The notes under the pieces were generated by a model. The model was not told the DNA's origin, did no database searches, and saw only the letters and a program-made list of their open reading frames with translations. The position numbers were made by a program, and so were the translations under genes. A stretch of DNA of 64,000 nucleotides, from the NCBI GenBank assembly GCA_032622095.1, contig CP136066.1:43101835-43165834 (forward strand). Direction: 5' to 3'. The stretch is from Siphonodentalium dalli (lineage: Eukaryota > Mollusca > Scaphopoda > Gadilida > Siphonodentaliidae). Within the stretch, counting starts at the first letter, position 1. Every line of letters starts with the position of its first letter. This document shows positions 1-11,226 of this stretch, one piece after another.

Positions 1-560
1 CACTAGGAAAGCTTCAGTTGAGGCCAGTCTAGATGCTAGGATTTACGATTTTCTTGTATATAGTTTTCAAAATTTTCTCACACCGGGCCACACAACCATG
101 GTCGGCCCGGTGTTTACTGGTCTGTTGTCGGTAGCTGTGTGCATTTGTCTGGAATTAGATCACTTTTTTGGCATTTTTTTCAGGTTAAAATATCTTAATG
201 TTCTCATACTGGGGAAAAAGCATGGCTTATGAATATATAGAAAATTAGGCCTGAGCATGAGGTACATGGGGGGAGGGTGCAAATGGAATTATGCAAAAAG
301 TTATGTTGGTGCGATTCCTACTGAAGGGGGGGGGGGGGGGTGCAAATGGAATTATGTAAAAAGTTGTGTTGGTGTGATTCCGACTCAAGGGGGGGGGGTG
401 CAGTTGGAAATTCCCATGGTGAACACCCCCCCCCCACCCAGCGGAGACCCTCTAGCCACATCCCTGCGTATATGCCGCACCATCGAAAGAACTCATCTTG
501 AACTAAAGTTGTGCCATGTATCATCACGTCACATGATGTATACATCCAAAACATATTGAT
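1..560. repeat. Diverged dispersed repeat with poly-G/poly-C runs
   Basis: The first 40 bases (around 'gccagtctagatg') resemble 9085-9100, and the stretch 330-460 resembles 9300-9370 ('ggttggaaattcc', then a proline-rich looking C-run). Several G or C runs of about 9 to 14 bases occur (about 327-340, 393-399, 427-434). The open frames here are low-complexity translations of those runs, so I call no gene. Confidence 0.4.
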
Positions 561-1173
561 TCAAATAATTTGTTGACGGGGGTATCCATATCGTTGTAGA
601 AGCGTATATATGCAATCCACGATCAAAGATTTTGAAATTGAGCACAATGGAAGTCATGTGGTAAAGGGACGTCAATATATCCACTCTCTAATGATTCCCA
701 TCGATTGACTTACAAGGTGTCGCAGCAACAAACTATACCTAATTATGGGGCAGTTATTATGAAACCTAACTCCGATGCTACGATCAGGCATCGTACACAA
801 ATTCTCAAGTATCTTTACAAATTATTTTAATTCAAGTTGAATATTTGTCGATAAAACACGCATTATGATTGACTGAGAGCGGCTAACTGCTGTGTGCCAT
901 CCACACGCATGCAACCATTGCATCATGTAAATTTGTTTACATTTTTTCATAATAACGCGAAGTTGTACAGTGTAAATCAAAAAGTGAACAAACGGTGTCG
1001 GAAAATTAATCGATTGAATTCATTAACGAATGGCAATGACTCGCTGATTAAGATGATTGACTTTAGTTTGTGATTTAAGTAACCCCAATGAGCGTATCTA
1101 TAGAGATTTGATGCACAATAAGTCTCGTAAAAAATTAAAACATAAACCATGTGCCGAAAAGTCTTCGATATAT
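561..1173. other. No recognised feature
   Basis: AT-rich sequence without a convincing ORF or repeat match inside the window. Confidence 0.5.
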
Positions 1174-1470
1174 ATATGTGACCCGCCATGTCAAATCCAG
1201 TCGTCAGTCGGGTTTTTTTTTACCCTGTGCCAATGCATTCTCTTATATATGCGAGTCGACCATAGGTCGCCTCGCATATATAAGAGAATGCATTGGCCTA
1301 ACAATATTTTACAATTTTAATAATTTTTTCTTGTATTCTTTAACAAAATTTTATAATTTCACCCATACAGAGCCCCAGACAAACATGAGCAGACGACACT
1401 CTTCTATATGCTTCTATATATGTGTGGGGCTCCCTGCAGGGTAATGGATGTTTTTTATTTTATGTCCTAA
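1174..1470. mobile_element. Palindromic MITE, right-truncated copy
   Basis: Begins with the same terminal repeat (TGTGACCCGCCAT...) as the complete copy at 2183-2652. It carries the left hairpin cassette at about 1217-1293 and the internal 'gccccagacaaacatgagc' block, then stops near 'tttatgtcctaa'. The right hairpin and right terminal repeat are missing. Confidence 0.8.
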
Positions 1471-1499
1471 CGTCCAAGTGATTGGGTCGAAACAATCAA

Positions 1500-1597
1500 G
1501 TGCCGAAAACTGTGGAACCGAAACGTCCTGAAAACCAGGTGCCGAAACGTCCTGAAAACCAGGTGCCGAAATGTCCAGGTGTCGAAACGCCCTGCAC
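1500..1597. repeat. 24-bp minisatellite, about 3 copies
   Basis: The unit 'cgtcctgaaaaccaggtgcc' plus 'gaaa' starts at 1524 and 1548, with a degenerate third copy. The open frames across it are by-products of a period divisible by three. Confidence 0.75.
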
Positions 1598-2182
1598 GCC
1601 GGCATATACATGGGCTACGAAACTATCAAACTATGTTCCAGATAGTTTAAACGAAACTAACAAACTTAGAACGTTTAAGTGTAAATGATATCATCCCTTA
1701 CATTTTCACCATATCACAAACAAAACTGCAATTGTTCCGTCTTGGAGAATAATATCTTTGCTTAAACTCAAGTTCTTATATGCCTAGAGCTGTAATTTCA
1801 CGATTGAACCCGATGGCAAACAAGCAACGTCTCCTCCCCTACACGATCATCGATCAAATTGAGGTTTTTTATCATTATTATTATATCAAAGCAGACTTCA
1901 ATGTCCAGTGATTACACAGACCCGGGGCGAAACGTGTAAACAAGCGATAAAGACTGATATTAATAACATAGAAACCCGCGCTGTTACATCATGTCAGACA
2001 CGCACCCATCCCGAAAGTAAACAGGGAATATCGATGCTGTTTGCATTTCGGTTATTAAGAAGTGTGAAGGCATTGCAACGGACAAATTTCCAGGTATCTA
2101 AGAAAACAAATCACCAACTGACTATAGGAACCCGATGTCAATTTTGTAGTCGGCTGGCCAGGCCCCTGGGGAAATACACCAG
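1598..2182. other. No recognised feature
   Basis: No repeat match or credible coding segment seen. The 141-codon frame at 1908-2333 runs into the MITE that follows. Confidence 0.4.
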
Positions 2183-2652
2183 ATATGTGACCCGCCATAT
2201 CAAATCCAGACGTAAGTCGGGATTTTTTTTACCCTGTGCCAATGCATTCTCTTATATATGCGAGTCGACCATATGTTGCCTCGCATATATAAGAGAATGC
2301 ATTGGCCTAACAATGTTTTATCATTTTTTTTAAATAAATGTTTCTTACAATTTTTAAGACATAAAATAAAAAACATCCATTACCCTGCAGGGAGCCCCAC
2401 ACATATATAGAAGCATATAGAAGAGTGTCGTCGGCTCATGTTTGTCTGGGGCTCTGTATGGGTGAAATTATAAAATTGTTAAAGAATACAAGACAAAATT
2501 ATTAAAATTGTAAAAAATTGTTAGGCCAATGCATTCTCTTATTTATATATGCGAGGCGACCTATGGTCGACTCGCATATATAAGAGAATGCATTGGCACA
2601 GGGTAAAAAAAATCCAGACTTACGACTGGATTTGATATGGCGGGTCACATAT
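2183..2652. mobile_element. Complete palindromic MITE (470 bp)
   Basis: Perfect terminal inverted repeats of 27 bp (ATATGTGACCCGCC... and its complement). Just inside each end is a T- or A-rich tract, then a hairpin cassette whose arms read GCCAATGCATTCTCTTATAT with complement. The core is the block shared in opposite orientation with the copies at 1174 and 22329. The flanks allow a TA target duplication, which would suit a Tc1/mariner-type mobiliser, but I cannot prove the superfamily. No transposase is encoded. Confidence 0.88.
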
Positions 2653-2653
2653 A

Positions 2654-2740
2654 GACGATCTACAACTCGTCCCCAGTCCTAATTTACTGGACGAGTTTTG
2701 TAAGTTCCGCTATAAACTGGGAAAAAGTTGTAGATTCTAT
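2654..2740. repeat. Short imperfect hairpin
   Basis: 'tctacaactcgtccccagt' on the left is answered by 'actgggaaaaagttgtaga' on the right, giving an imperfect palindrome that abuts the preceding MITE. Confidence 0.55.
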
Positions 2741-3908
2741 TTATTACATGACCAAATATATATATATTAACGGGTATTTGCCCTTGTAATTATCGATGAA
2801 ATGTGCAGACATAGAAAATACTCAGCCAATTCACGACTTTTTGTTTCAAATTTAATGCGCTGGATAAAATATAGTCCCTCAATTAGCATCGCTCTTATCG
2901 TTAAAATGCTGATAAAGATGAACAATTGCCACCTCGAATATAAATAAATATGCACAACAATTTGTTTCTGCATGTAACTCATGTCTTTTTCAGATGTTTA
3001 CCACTTACAAATTGCGGTTTTGATTTTACCGTGACCGCGAACTTGAAATTGAAGTTGAATTGAAACAATGGAAAATTGTTTACTCATTGAGTTGTAGACT
3101 ATTGCACGCCGTATCTGTCACGGTTTCATGTCAAGGAATTTGGTCTAATGATATCGAGACAATGATATTGATGGGATATCACGGTGTGGTGTTTTGTGAT
3201 TTATGAAAGTACATGTATACAGGGCGAAATGCGAATGTACTGACTGCCAATTTGACAAAAGCGACGCCGCCGGTATGTTTATATAGCAACGAGCTGGTAA
3301 CGGAAGTCAGTGACCGGGCGCCAACTCTATAATCTACTCCGTGATGTCGTCGGCATGTACTGCGTAAGGGTGACGTCATGGAGCGAAACGGAACAGTGAG
3401 CAGAGCAGGATTGTGGACGAGATTAGGAATTCTGCTGACGTCAATATTGGCACGTAGGGATATGTCACATTGAAGAGGTGAACCGGACTATACTTTGGGA
3501 CAGTTTATCGATAATTAACCCCCCCCCCCGCAAATATGTGATGTTTCAGGGTGTATATATATATTGGCATAAGTGCATTAGAATTAATGACATAACTTTT
3601 CATTCATTCTTTATAGTTTGTTGGAAAATATTGGAAGCCATAGTATTTTTGAGACGTAACGTACGGAGTGTAAACAGACGACAAACCGAAAGTCAAAGGT
3701 CTCCTGGCACTATTTCCTGTTATTAAACGAACATTTAATATCACAATTTATAGAATGGGTTTATTTAATGGAATAAGGGTAGGATCGTGTAATAAATAGC
3801 AATATATACTAAACCAGTGACAAGTCTTACAAGTCCGATTCTTGGCAGAATCACAGTGACTGTCATATCATGTCAAATTCGCGAAATTAGTGGTATCACA
3901 TAAGATAT
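2741..3908. other. No recognised gene; two CRE-like sites
   Basis: Two TGACGTCA-type motifs occur near 3371 and 3438, about 65 bp apart, which could be regulatory sites. No exon with convincing coding character was found nearby, so this is a note only. Confidence 0.3.
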
Positions 3909-3912
3909 TTAA

Positions 3913-4304
3913 CCCTTTACCCAACAGAAGGGCCCTGTGCCAATGCATTCTCTTATATATGCGAGTCGACCATAGGTCGCCTCGCATATATAAGAGAATG
4001 CATTGGCTTAACACATTAAAAATTATAAAATTGTTAAAGAATGTAAGAAAAAATGGTAAAAAGTGTTAAAAACAGATTTTTTTTAGGCCAATGCATTCTC
4101 TTATATATGCGAGGCGACCTATGGTCGACTCGCATATATAAGAGAATGCATTGGCACAGGGCATAACTGTAACTATCACAATGTGGTCAAGGAGCCGGTT
4201 CCAATGATATCCATATTTGTATGGTTCTATTGAGACAGACCGAAGATATTTTAGGCTGTTGAAGCTTTATTTGGCCGGTTTTGGCCGGTTTGTTGGGTAA
4301 AGGG
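3913..4304. mobile_element. piggyBac-type MITE (392 bp) flanked by TTAA
   Basis: TTAA at 3909-3912 and 4305-4308 flanks termini CCCTTTACCCAACA and TGTTGGGTAAAGGG, which are exact complements. A TTAA target duplication plus a terminal CCC is the signature of the piggyBac superfamily. The interior carries two copies of the GCCAATGCATTCTC hairpin cassette (about 3940-4007 and 4085-4155) and, on the right, a 'ttggccggttttggccgg' subterminal direct repeat. There is no coding capacity, so it would need a transposase in trans. A left-truncated relative lies at 14772-14917. Confidence 0.88.
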
Positions 4305-4319
4305 TTAAAGGTTATTACA

Positions 4320-4445
4320 TGGCTAGTTTGATATCGGCCGATATATCAGCCCGAGGTAACTTTATATCAGTCGAAGGTCGACGGCTGATATGAAGTTACC
4401 GATGGCTGATATGTCTCGGCCAATAGTCAGCTACCATACCACGTA
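4320..4445. repeat. Imperfect palindrome rich in GATATC/GGCTGATAT
   Basis: Repeated ATATCAGC/GCTGATAT motifs with opposing flanks ('atggctagtttgatatcggc' against 'ggccaatagtcagctaccat'). The architecture resembles the hairpin at 52497-52625. Confidence 0.5.
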
Positions 4446-4529
4446 ATAAGATCGTTATTAATTACATCAACTACATGGTAACATCATTATTACCCATTCA
4501 AATGTCAGTTCATCTGTGTAAACATCAGA

Positions 4530-5009
4530 TTAAAGGTACTCAATCCGTAAAGAGGGTCCCCATCTCAACAGATTCCAACAACAACAATCCGATCAGAGGG
4601 TCCTATATTACTATTTCTTTGGCTTTGGGGGTAAAAAATATTTGATTCGAGTCGAGGAACCCATCAAACAAAGCTCAGAGTTATTAGATATTGAAATTTG
4701 TTAATTGCTCGAGATGAGTACTAATAACTGCCGTCAATTTGGTAACCTGCTCGAGATTTTACGACAAAACTCTATTCAAACAGACAAGGATGAATAACTC
4801 TATAATCAAGTGGTAATAATAACGAAATTTTGACTGTCTTCTGGGCCAGAAAGAATTCCCGATAATGAAAAATAATAGATTTCTAAAATCGATATCTAAC
4901 AAATCTGAGCTTTGATGGGTGACTTCCTCGACTCGAATCAAATATTTTTGACCCCCGAAGCCATTGAAATAGTAATTGAGAGGAGTTTTATCGGATTGAG
5001 TACCTTTAA
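4530..5009. mobile_element. TTAA-flanked inverted-repeat MITE (480 bp)
   Basis: Ends TTAAAGGTACTCAATCCG and CGGATTGAGTACCTTTAA are exact complements. The inverted match continues imperfectly for more than 150 bp ('gattcgagtcgaggaa' in both arms), with an extra block of about 60 bp in the left arm. TTAA could be the target duplication (piggyBac or Kolobok type). The 60-codon frame inside is an arm sequence, not a gene. Confidence 0.8.
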
Positions 5010-5692
5010 ATGGACAGCGGGTGGAATATAAACGAAATAACTAATTGTACATCTCAAATAAAAATATATTGGCGAGTTGTAACTTTGTGCATGACCATGC
5101 ACGTTATATGCCCCTGGAGGTAGATATTCACGATTTACCTTGTATTGGAATTACCGAGTAAACAACAGATCGAAATGGCATGAAACTCTCGCCATTAGTT
5201 CAAGTCATTTCTTAAGTTGTCGTTATATCGGACTAAAACCGTGACTGCGTGCCTCGAATGGATGTTACGTGGGACGTAAACGCTTCGCTTGGTGACGTCA
5301 CAACTGATATCAGCCGAGTTCGATGGGTTATCAACAGAGTCGTCGCTCAAGGCAAAACTGTGATTTCTAATTAATATCAGCATAAAATGATATAGGCCTA
5401 TCTTACTGTCAACTGTTACTTATAACTCGACAAAATCAAAGAAAGCTAACCCGAGATATCATACTGAAAACTTGCAAAATCTACTGGAAATATGGTTGTC
5501 CGCCTAATATCATCAATAAATCTAAAAAAGTATTAATTCAGCCAAAATTTCCCCCATTACCATACAATTTCCTTTCGTTTTATATATTCTTGACATAGTT
5601 AATTGAAGCGAAGTCGACATTATCGTACCGAAATTTCGCAAATTCGGCATTTGTGATCGTAATAATTGAATTGGTATCCGTGTGTAATCACT
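5010..5692. other. No recognised feature
   Basis: No supported gene; the small minus-strand frames have no coding character I can defend. Confidence 0.45.
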
Positions 5693-6840
5693 ATACTTAC
5701 CGGACACCCCGGGTGACGACCGCTTTACTTACCGGACACCCAGGGTGACGTCCGCTTTACTTACCGGACACCCAGGGTGACGACCGCTTTACTTACCGGA
5801 CACCCAGGGTGACGACCGCTTTACTTACCGGACACCCAGGGTGACGACAGCTTTACTTACCGGACATCAGGGTGACGACCGCTTTACTTACCGGACACCC
5901 AGAGTGACGACCGCTTTACTTACCGGACACCAGGGTGACGACCGCTTTACTTACCGGACACCCATGGTGACGATCGCCTTACTTACCGGACACCCAGGGT
6001 GACGATCCCTTTACTTACCGGACACCCAGAGTGACGACCGCTTTACTTACCGCACACCCAGTGTGACGACCGCTTTACTTACCGGACACCCATGGTGACG
6101 ACCGCTTAACTTACCGGACACCCAGGGTGACGACCTATTTACTTACCGGACACCCATGGTGACGACCTCTTTACTTACCGGACACCCAGGGTGACGACCG
6201 CTTTACTTACCGGACACCCAGGGTGACGACCGCTTTACTTACCGGACACCCAGGGTGACGTCCGCTTTACTTACCGGACACCCAGTGTGACGACCGCTTT
6301 ACTTACCGGACACCCAGGGTGACGACCGCTTTACTCACCGGACACCAGGGTGACGACCGCTTTACTTACCGGACACCCAGAGTGACGACCGCTTTACTTA
6401 CCGGACACCAGGGTGACGACCGCTTTACTTACCGGACACCCATGGTGACGATCGCCTTACTTACCGGACACCCAGGGTGACGATCCCTTTACTTACCGGA
6501 CACCCAGAGTGACGACCGCTTTACTTACCGCACACCCAGTGTGACGACCGCTTTACTTACCGGACACCCATGGTGACGACCGCTTCACTTACCGCACACC
6601 CAGGGTGACGACCTATTTACTTACCGGACACCCATGGTGACGACCTCTTTACTTACCGGACACCCAGGGTGACGACCGCTTTACTTACCGGACACCCAGG
6701 GTGACGACCGCTTTACTTACCGGACACCCAGTGTGACGACCGCTTTACTTACCGGACACCCATAGTGACGACCGCTTTACTTACCGGACACCCAGGGTGA
6801 CGACCGCTATACTTACCGGACACCCAGGGTGACGATCGCT
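5693..6840. repeat. 32-bp minisatellite, about 36 copies, with 478-bp higher-order repeat
   Basis: The unit is 'ggacacccagggtgacgacc' followed by 'gctttacttacc'. Variant units (cgatcgcc, cgatccc, ccgcacac, cctattt, cctcttt, and units lacking one C) occur in the same order twice, for example 'cgatcgcc' at 5971 and 6449. That gives a higher-order period of 478 bp, or 15 units, and implies block duplication by unequal exchange. No spacers are present, so this is not a CRISPR array. Confidence 0.95.
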
Positions 6841-7705
6841 TTTTGTCCGTACCTTTCACTAGTTTTCGATACAATATCTCGACTTCTCGTCGTTTGATAC
6901 TATCAAGCGATAGACAAACAGAACGGCAATTTCATGGCAAATAAGACACATTGATATATATTGTGACTGAGGTGAACGATTTTGAGAATATATGAGGAAT
7001 CTATTATAGAATGTGTGTTTTTTCCCCCAAAATCGGACTTGTCACTGGTACATCTGCCATTCTTCACTGGGGGCCTGTGGCACTGTGTAGGAACTGTTAC
7101 ATCGGAAGTCGTTCTATCGCCGGTATTGTGATGGTTCTTGCCTGATTTGGTGCGGTTCCTGATGATTGAAAATAATCATTTTTCTGACAAAATCACGCAT
7201 AATTATATAGATATCTTGAATATATTATACTGCAGAAGTGTCGTGTTATCGAAACCTGAACTCTAGACCACAATTAACTCGGTATTAGCGAGTTAGCGTA
7301 AATATCAACATGTTATCACTGAAAATCAAGCCACGTGGACGCAATTTCTTTGTTTTTCGTGGCGTATAAAATATGAAACGCATTCTGAAGACAAACACTG
7401 ACTATAAAGTATACCCATGTTATTCTTCTGTAAAATAGCTGAGAAAGTATCCCGATAGGGGTTGATAATTGGGAGCTGTGGCTTCGTAATCAACACGGGT
7501 GCGTGTTACGGTTCTATTTCAAACCAATCACGACTGTGACGGTTCTGTACATGATATTTATTCGAAAGATTTCTGCACTTTGGTCCGAAAATTGTCTTGT
7601 GTATCTGACATTTTAAACCAGATAATGACTGTAGGTTATGTAATTTGCATAATAGAACAGGTATATTAAGAAATATATAACACAATAAATACCTAATACG
7701 GGAGA
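6841..7705. other. Mostly unrecognised; one inverted repeat fragment
   Basis: Bases about 7070-7168 are the reverse complement of about 12350-12445 (blocks around 'ggcctgtggcactgtgtagg' and 'atcatcaggaacc'), so they are a dispersed repeat relic. The rest shows nothing I recognise. Confidence 0.5.
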
Positions 7706-8207
7706 TTAAAGACACGGTTGGCCTTGGCGGTGGGTATCCTGTGAAAATATCTCCACCCGTCAAAAACCGCAACAAACAGAAAGAACATCAAAATGTAGAT
7801 ATACTTTGTCCGTATACAAATAAGAAATATCGCATAAACAGTATGTTATGGTCATATGTTTTACCATTGTTATGTAAACAAAAGCATAAAAAGTAACTTT
7901 TCTGGTGTTTGTTTATATTATGATGGTAAACATAAAGAGCGTTCTTTGTTAGTGAATACCTGATATGGAACTAATAAAGAGCGTTTATGCCATTTGTGTG
8001 TGATTAGCCAGTAGCATTGTGCTGTCTTCTGTAACACAATCAGGCTCTTGCTTAGGTAAAATATAGTAGGTCTTTATGATAACATGCTGTTTACGCGATG
8101 GTCATGGTATATATGAACGGAACTATATGCGTTTTAATGTTTTTCTGTTTACGATGTTTGGAACAAATATGAATATTTTCGACAATTAAGGCCGCACGTG
8201 CCTTTAA
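7706..8207. mobile_element. TTAAAGG-ended MITE, copy A
   Basis: About 500 bp, very similar to 47552-48043 and to the inverted partial copy at 39008-39435. The ends resemble TTAAAGGTACAGTTGGCC and GGCC(T/G)CACGTGCCTTTAA. Both termini match those of the element at 4530-5009 for TTAAAGGTAC, which suggests one mobilising system. It is non-coding. Confidence 0.8.
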
Positions 8208-8966
8208 GTGACATTAATAGGCAGAAATAAAATATTGAAAGTCCCGATGAGTATAGTATCATAATCATGCCCGCCTATATAAATGACCAATGGTAATATA
8301 AATCTACTCTCAGGAGAATATGAGATGTTATATTCATTTACTTAATCTGGGCATTATTGAAAGATCAAGGTGTGACAATATTTCAATGCTAGCGCCATCA
8401 TATTTCCTCCTCTGAAGTCCGTCTGAGGCGCATTTACACATGTATGTCACCCAGACATGAATATAACTTATGAAATCACGTTCAACTGAATCATTGATAG
8501 GTTATGACGTGATTGGGGTGGTGGGGGGACTTGGGGAGGGGGTGCTTAATTGGTTTCTATCCCCAACTTTGGTCAAAATGTTCAACAGTTACAAATTTCT
8601 TATCTAACAATAGATTGGTTGAAATTTAACACCAACAATATGTTGAAATTGTTCTCTTAGTTTCATTTGACAACAATTTAATAGTGGGAAATTTGTCGTT
8701 TTCTGACCAACATTTGCATACTTTCCTACACTTTAAATATGTAATCAACCATATTTTACATATACAAATGGACACCTCTACTTTAGAGTTGATCAAAAAC
8801 TCATGATGGGTGGACAGGACACAGGGCGCAGGTGTGATCTAGTTTTATATATCACATTTACCCCCCCCCCCCAAATCGGCAAGAAACTGGTTTAATGGAC
8901 AAATAATATAATTCCACTTAATTAATATGCTTTGTATTAAATAATGTATGCTTTTTTTGCAAATAA

Positions 8967-8969
<3 letters not shown>
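8208..8969. other. No recognised feature
   Basis: AT-rich; one C-run near 8862. Nothing else supported. Confidence 0.45.

Positions 8970-9006
<37 letters not shown>
8970..9006. repeat. (TC)n microsatellite
   Basis: About 18 uninterrupted TC units. Confidence 0.97.
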
Positions 9007-9010
<4 letters not shown>

Positions 9011-9480
9011 TGTTGGGAACACTTCCAATGTTGTGGGGGTGGGGGAGCCAGGTTGGAAACTTCCAACACTTGGGAATCTTGAAGCCAGTCTAGATGATTT
9101 TTACAATTTTCAGGTTCAGATATCCACATTTTCTCACTGGGCCCATGTATCCTGAGTTTCTCCCCCGATTTGCATGGTGGCCAATCAAAGGATACTGATC
9201 AATTCACTTCAGAATGGCATACAATCTAGAGCTATAATGTGTCATGCAGTTGGGAATAATCAAAGCCCAGGCCTTGTGCATGTGTTTGGTCTGTTTCAAG
9301 GGGATGGTGCGGTTGGAAATTCCAAGGTGGACGCCCCAACACTGGGAACCCTCCAGCCCACGTCCCTGCTCACTTGACACGTTATCAGCGAGGAATAATA
9401 GTGTGCCTTATAATAGCCAGGTTCAGACACCCATAACACTGATTTCTAATGATTCATTTGTATGAATGTTTAGCTAATAG
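9007..9480. repeat. Diverged copies of the repeat seen at window start
   Basis: Two blocks with 'ggttggaaa(c/t)ttcca' and a following 'gggaaccctccagcccacgtccctg' type segment resemble each other and 330-470. The overlapping 67- and 73-codon frames fall inside them. Confidence 0.45.
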
Positions 9481-9491
9481 TTCAAACAATC

Positions 9492-9785
9492 TGTTACTGC
9501 ATGTTGAATTTAATAGCTGAGCATTCCTACAAATAAATCAATAGGATTCAAGTCGCTGCTCATTACAGCACATTTAGGCACCAAAGGATTAACATCCATA
9601 TAATAATAATTGTAACTGCATGATTCTCTATTGTATATGTTACTGCTTGTTGAACTTAATAACTAAGCATTCCTACAAATTAATCAATAGGATTCAAGTC
9701 AATTCTCATTACAGCGCATTTAGTAACCAAAGGGTTAACATACATATAATAATATTTGTAACTGTAGGATTCTTTGCTTTTTTAT
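9492..9785. repeat. Tandem duplication, about 147-bp unit
   Basis: 'tgttactgc(a/t)tgttgaa' starts at 9492 and again at 9639. The two units stay alignable through 'caataggattcaagtc' and 'taacat(c/a)catataataat'. Confidence 0.8.
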
Positions 9786-10045
9786 ATCTTCTATTAAAAA
9801 ATCAGAGATCCCTATAGTCAATCTAAAATATGATTGAATGAAAGGTTATCGTGCTTGTATATGCTTTAGTAGCTGCATATTCTAGAATTCTATAATTTAA
9901 CCTAGATAATCAGCATCCAGCAAGCGGATGCCCGACATAAACTTCATAAACTGCGTAATCAGAACATTGTATGGGTGTCAACGAACTTTTAACGTCTTAT
10001 TTTTGGCTTTTTGTTGAGTAAAATACGTCTAAGAAAATAGACAAC

Positions 10046-10599
10046 ACTAGCCGATGTGCCCCCTCTTCGTCCGGTCTATTTAGGGATTTATTTGTGATCG
10101 TTTCCGCCTGGACAAACTATTGTTCGATCGGCCTGGAAACATCCCTATATGAGCGAATATGGTCAAGGTCAAGAACATGGTCGCACGTGAAATTGGACCA
10201 ACCCATATTGTTCCCGGGATCAAAGTAGGCCTATAAATGTGAGTCGGATCGGTCGAGGTCCAGAAACATGCCTATATGAGCGTATATGAGCGAGGTCGAG
10301 GTCAAGGTCAAGGACACGGTCGCAAGTGAAATTGGACTCGCCAGTATTGTTCCCGTGATCAAAGTAGAACCAGCTACCAAATTTGAGTTGGATCGGTCGA
10401 GGTCCAGAAACATGCCTATATGAGCGTATTTGAGCGAGGTCAAGGACACGGTCGCACGTGAAATTGGACCCGCCCATATTGTTCCCCGGATCAAAGTAGG
10501 CCTATACACACCAAATTTGAGCCGGATCGGTCGAGCAGTTTTTCGAGTCTATAACACAAATACATACATACAGATAGAAGTTCCAAAATATATAATAGA
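10046..10599 (+). mobile_element. SINE-like element 1 (head-to-tail series)
   Basis: The head is 'actagccgatgtgcccc', followed by tandem units of roughly 130-170 bp ('ggtcgaggtccagaaacatg', 'cacggtcgca(c/a)gtgaaattgg'). It ends in 'ttccaaaatatataatagac'. The two minus-strand frames inside (10220-10509) are translations of the units, not genes. Confidence 0.7.
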
Positions 10600-11226
10600 C
10601 TAGTTGATGAGCCCGACTTTTTCCGGACTATTCAAAAACCAAATTTCAAGTCGATAGCTTTACCCGTTTACGAGATCTGGTCTGCGCATGCGCGAAGCTG
10701 GCGTCGCACGGGCTCGGCGACCCGATAAAATTCGTATCCGGGGCAAGATACAGTCACATAGCAAATTTCAAGTCGATAGCTCCACCCGTTTCCGAGATCT
10801 GGTCTGCGCATGCGCGAAGCTGGCGTCGCACGGGCTCGGCGATCCGATAAAATTCGTATCCGGGGCAAGATACATTCACATAGCAAATTTCAAGTCGATA
10901 GCTCCACCCGTTTCCGAGATCTCGTCTGCGCATGCGCGAAGCTGGCATCGCACGGACTCGGCGACCCGATAAAATTCGTATCCGGGGCAAGGTACATTCA
11001 CATACCAAATTTCAAGTCGATAGCTCCACCCGTTTCCGAAATCTCGTCTGCGCATGAGCTGCACGGGCGTCGCACGGGCTCGCCAATACGACAACGACCA
11101 CCGCCTGGTCAAACTACACGCACGTACCAAGTTTCGTGCCGATCGGTCGAGAATCGTAGATTTGTATTAATGACAGACAAACAGACAAACAGACAGACAG
11201 ACAGAGGTCTTCAAAATATATATGAG
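10600..11226 (+). mobile_element. SINE-like element 2 with four 122-bp internal units
   Basis: The head is 'tagttgatgagcccgac'. Internal units ('tctgcgcatgcgcgaagctg' at 10681, 10803, 10925; a variant at 11047) repeat every 122 bp. The distal part carries 'accaagtttcgtgccgatcgg', a GACA-rich run and the terminus 'cttcaaaatatatatgagac'. Long frames on both strands (up to 142 codons) arise because the units lack stops; they overlap in conflicting frames and are not genes. Confidence 0.8.

Noticed and set aside
5693-6840. CRISPR-like regular repeats
   Set aside because: Units are contiguous without unique spacers and the genome is eukaryotic; it is a minisatellite.
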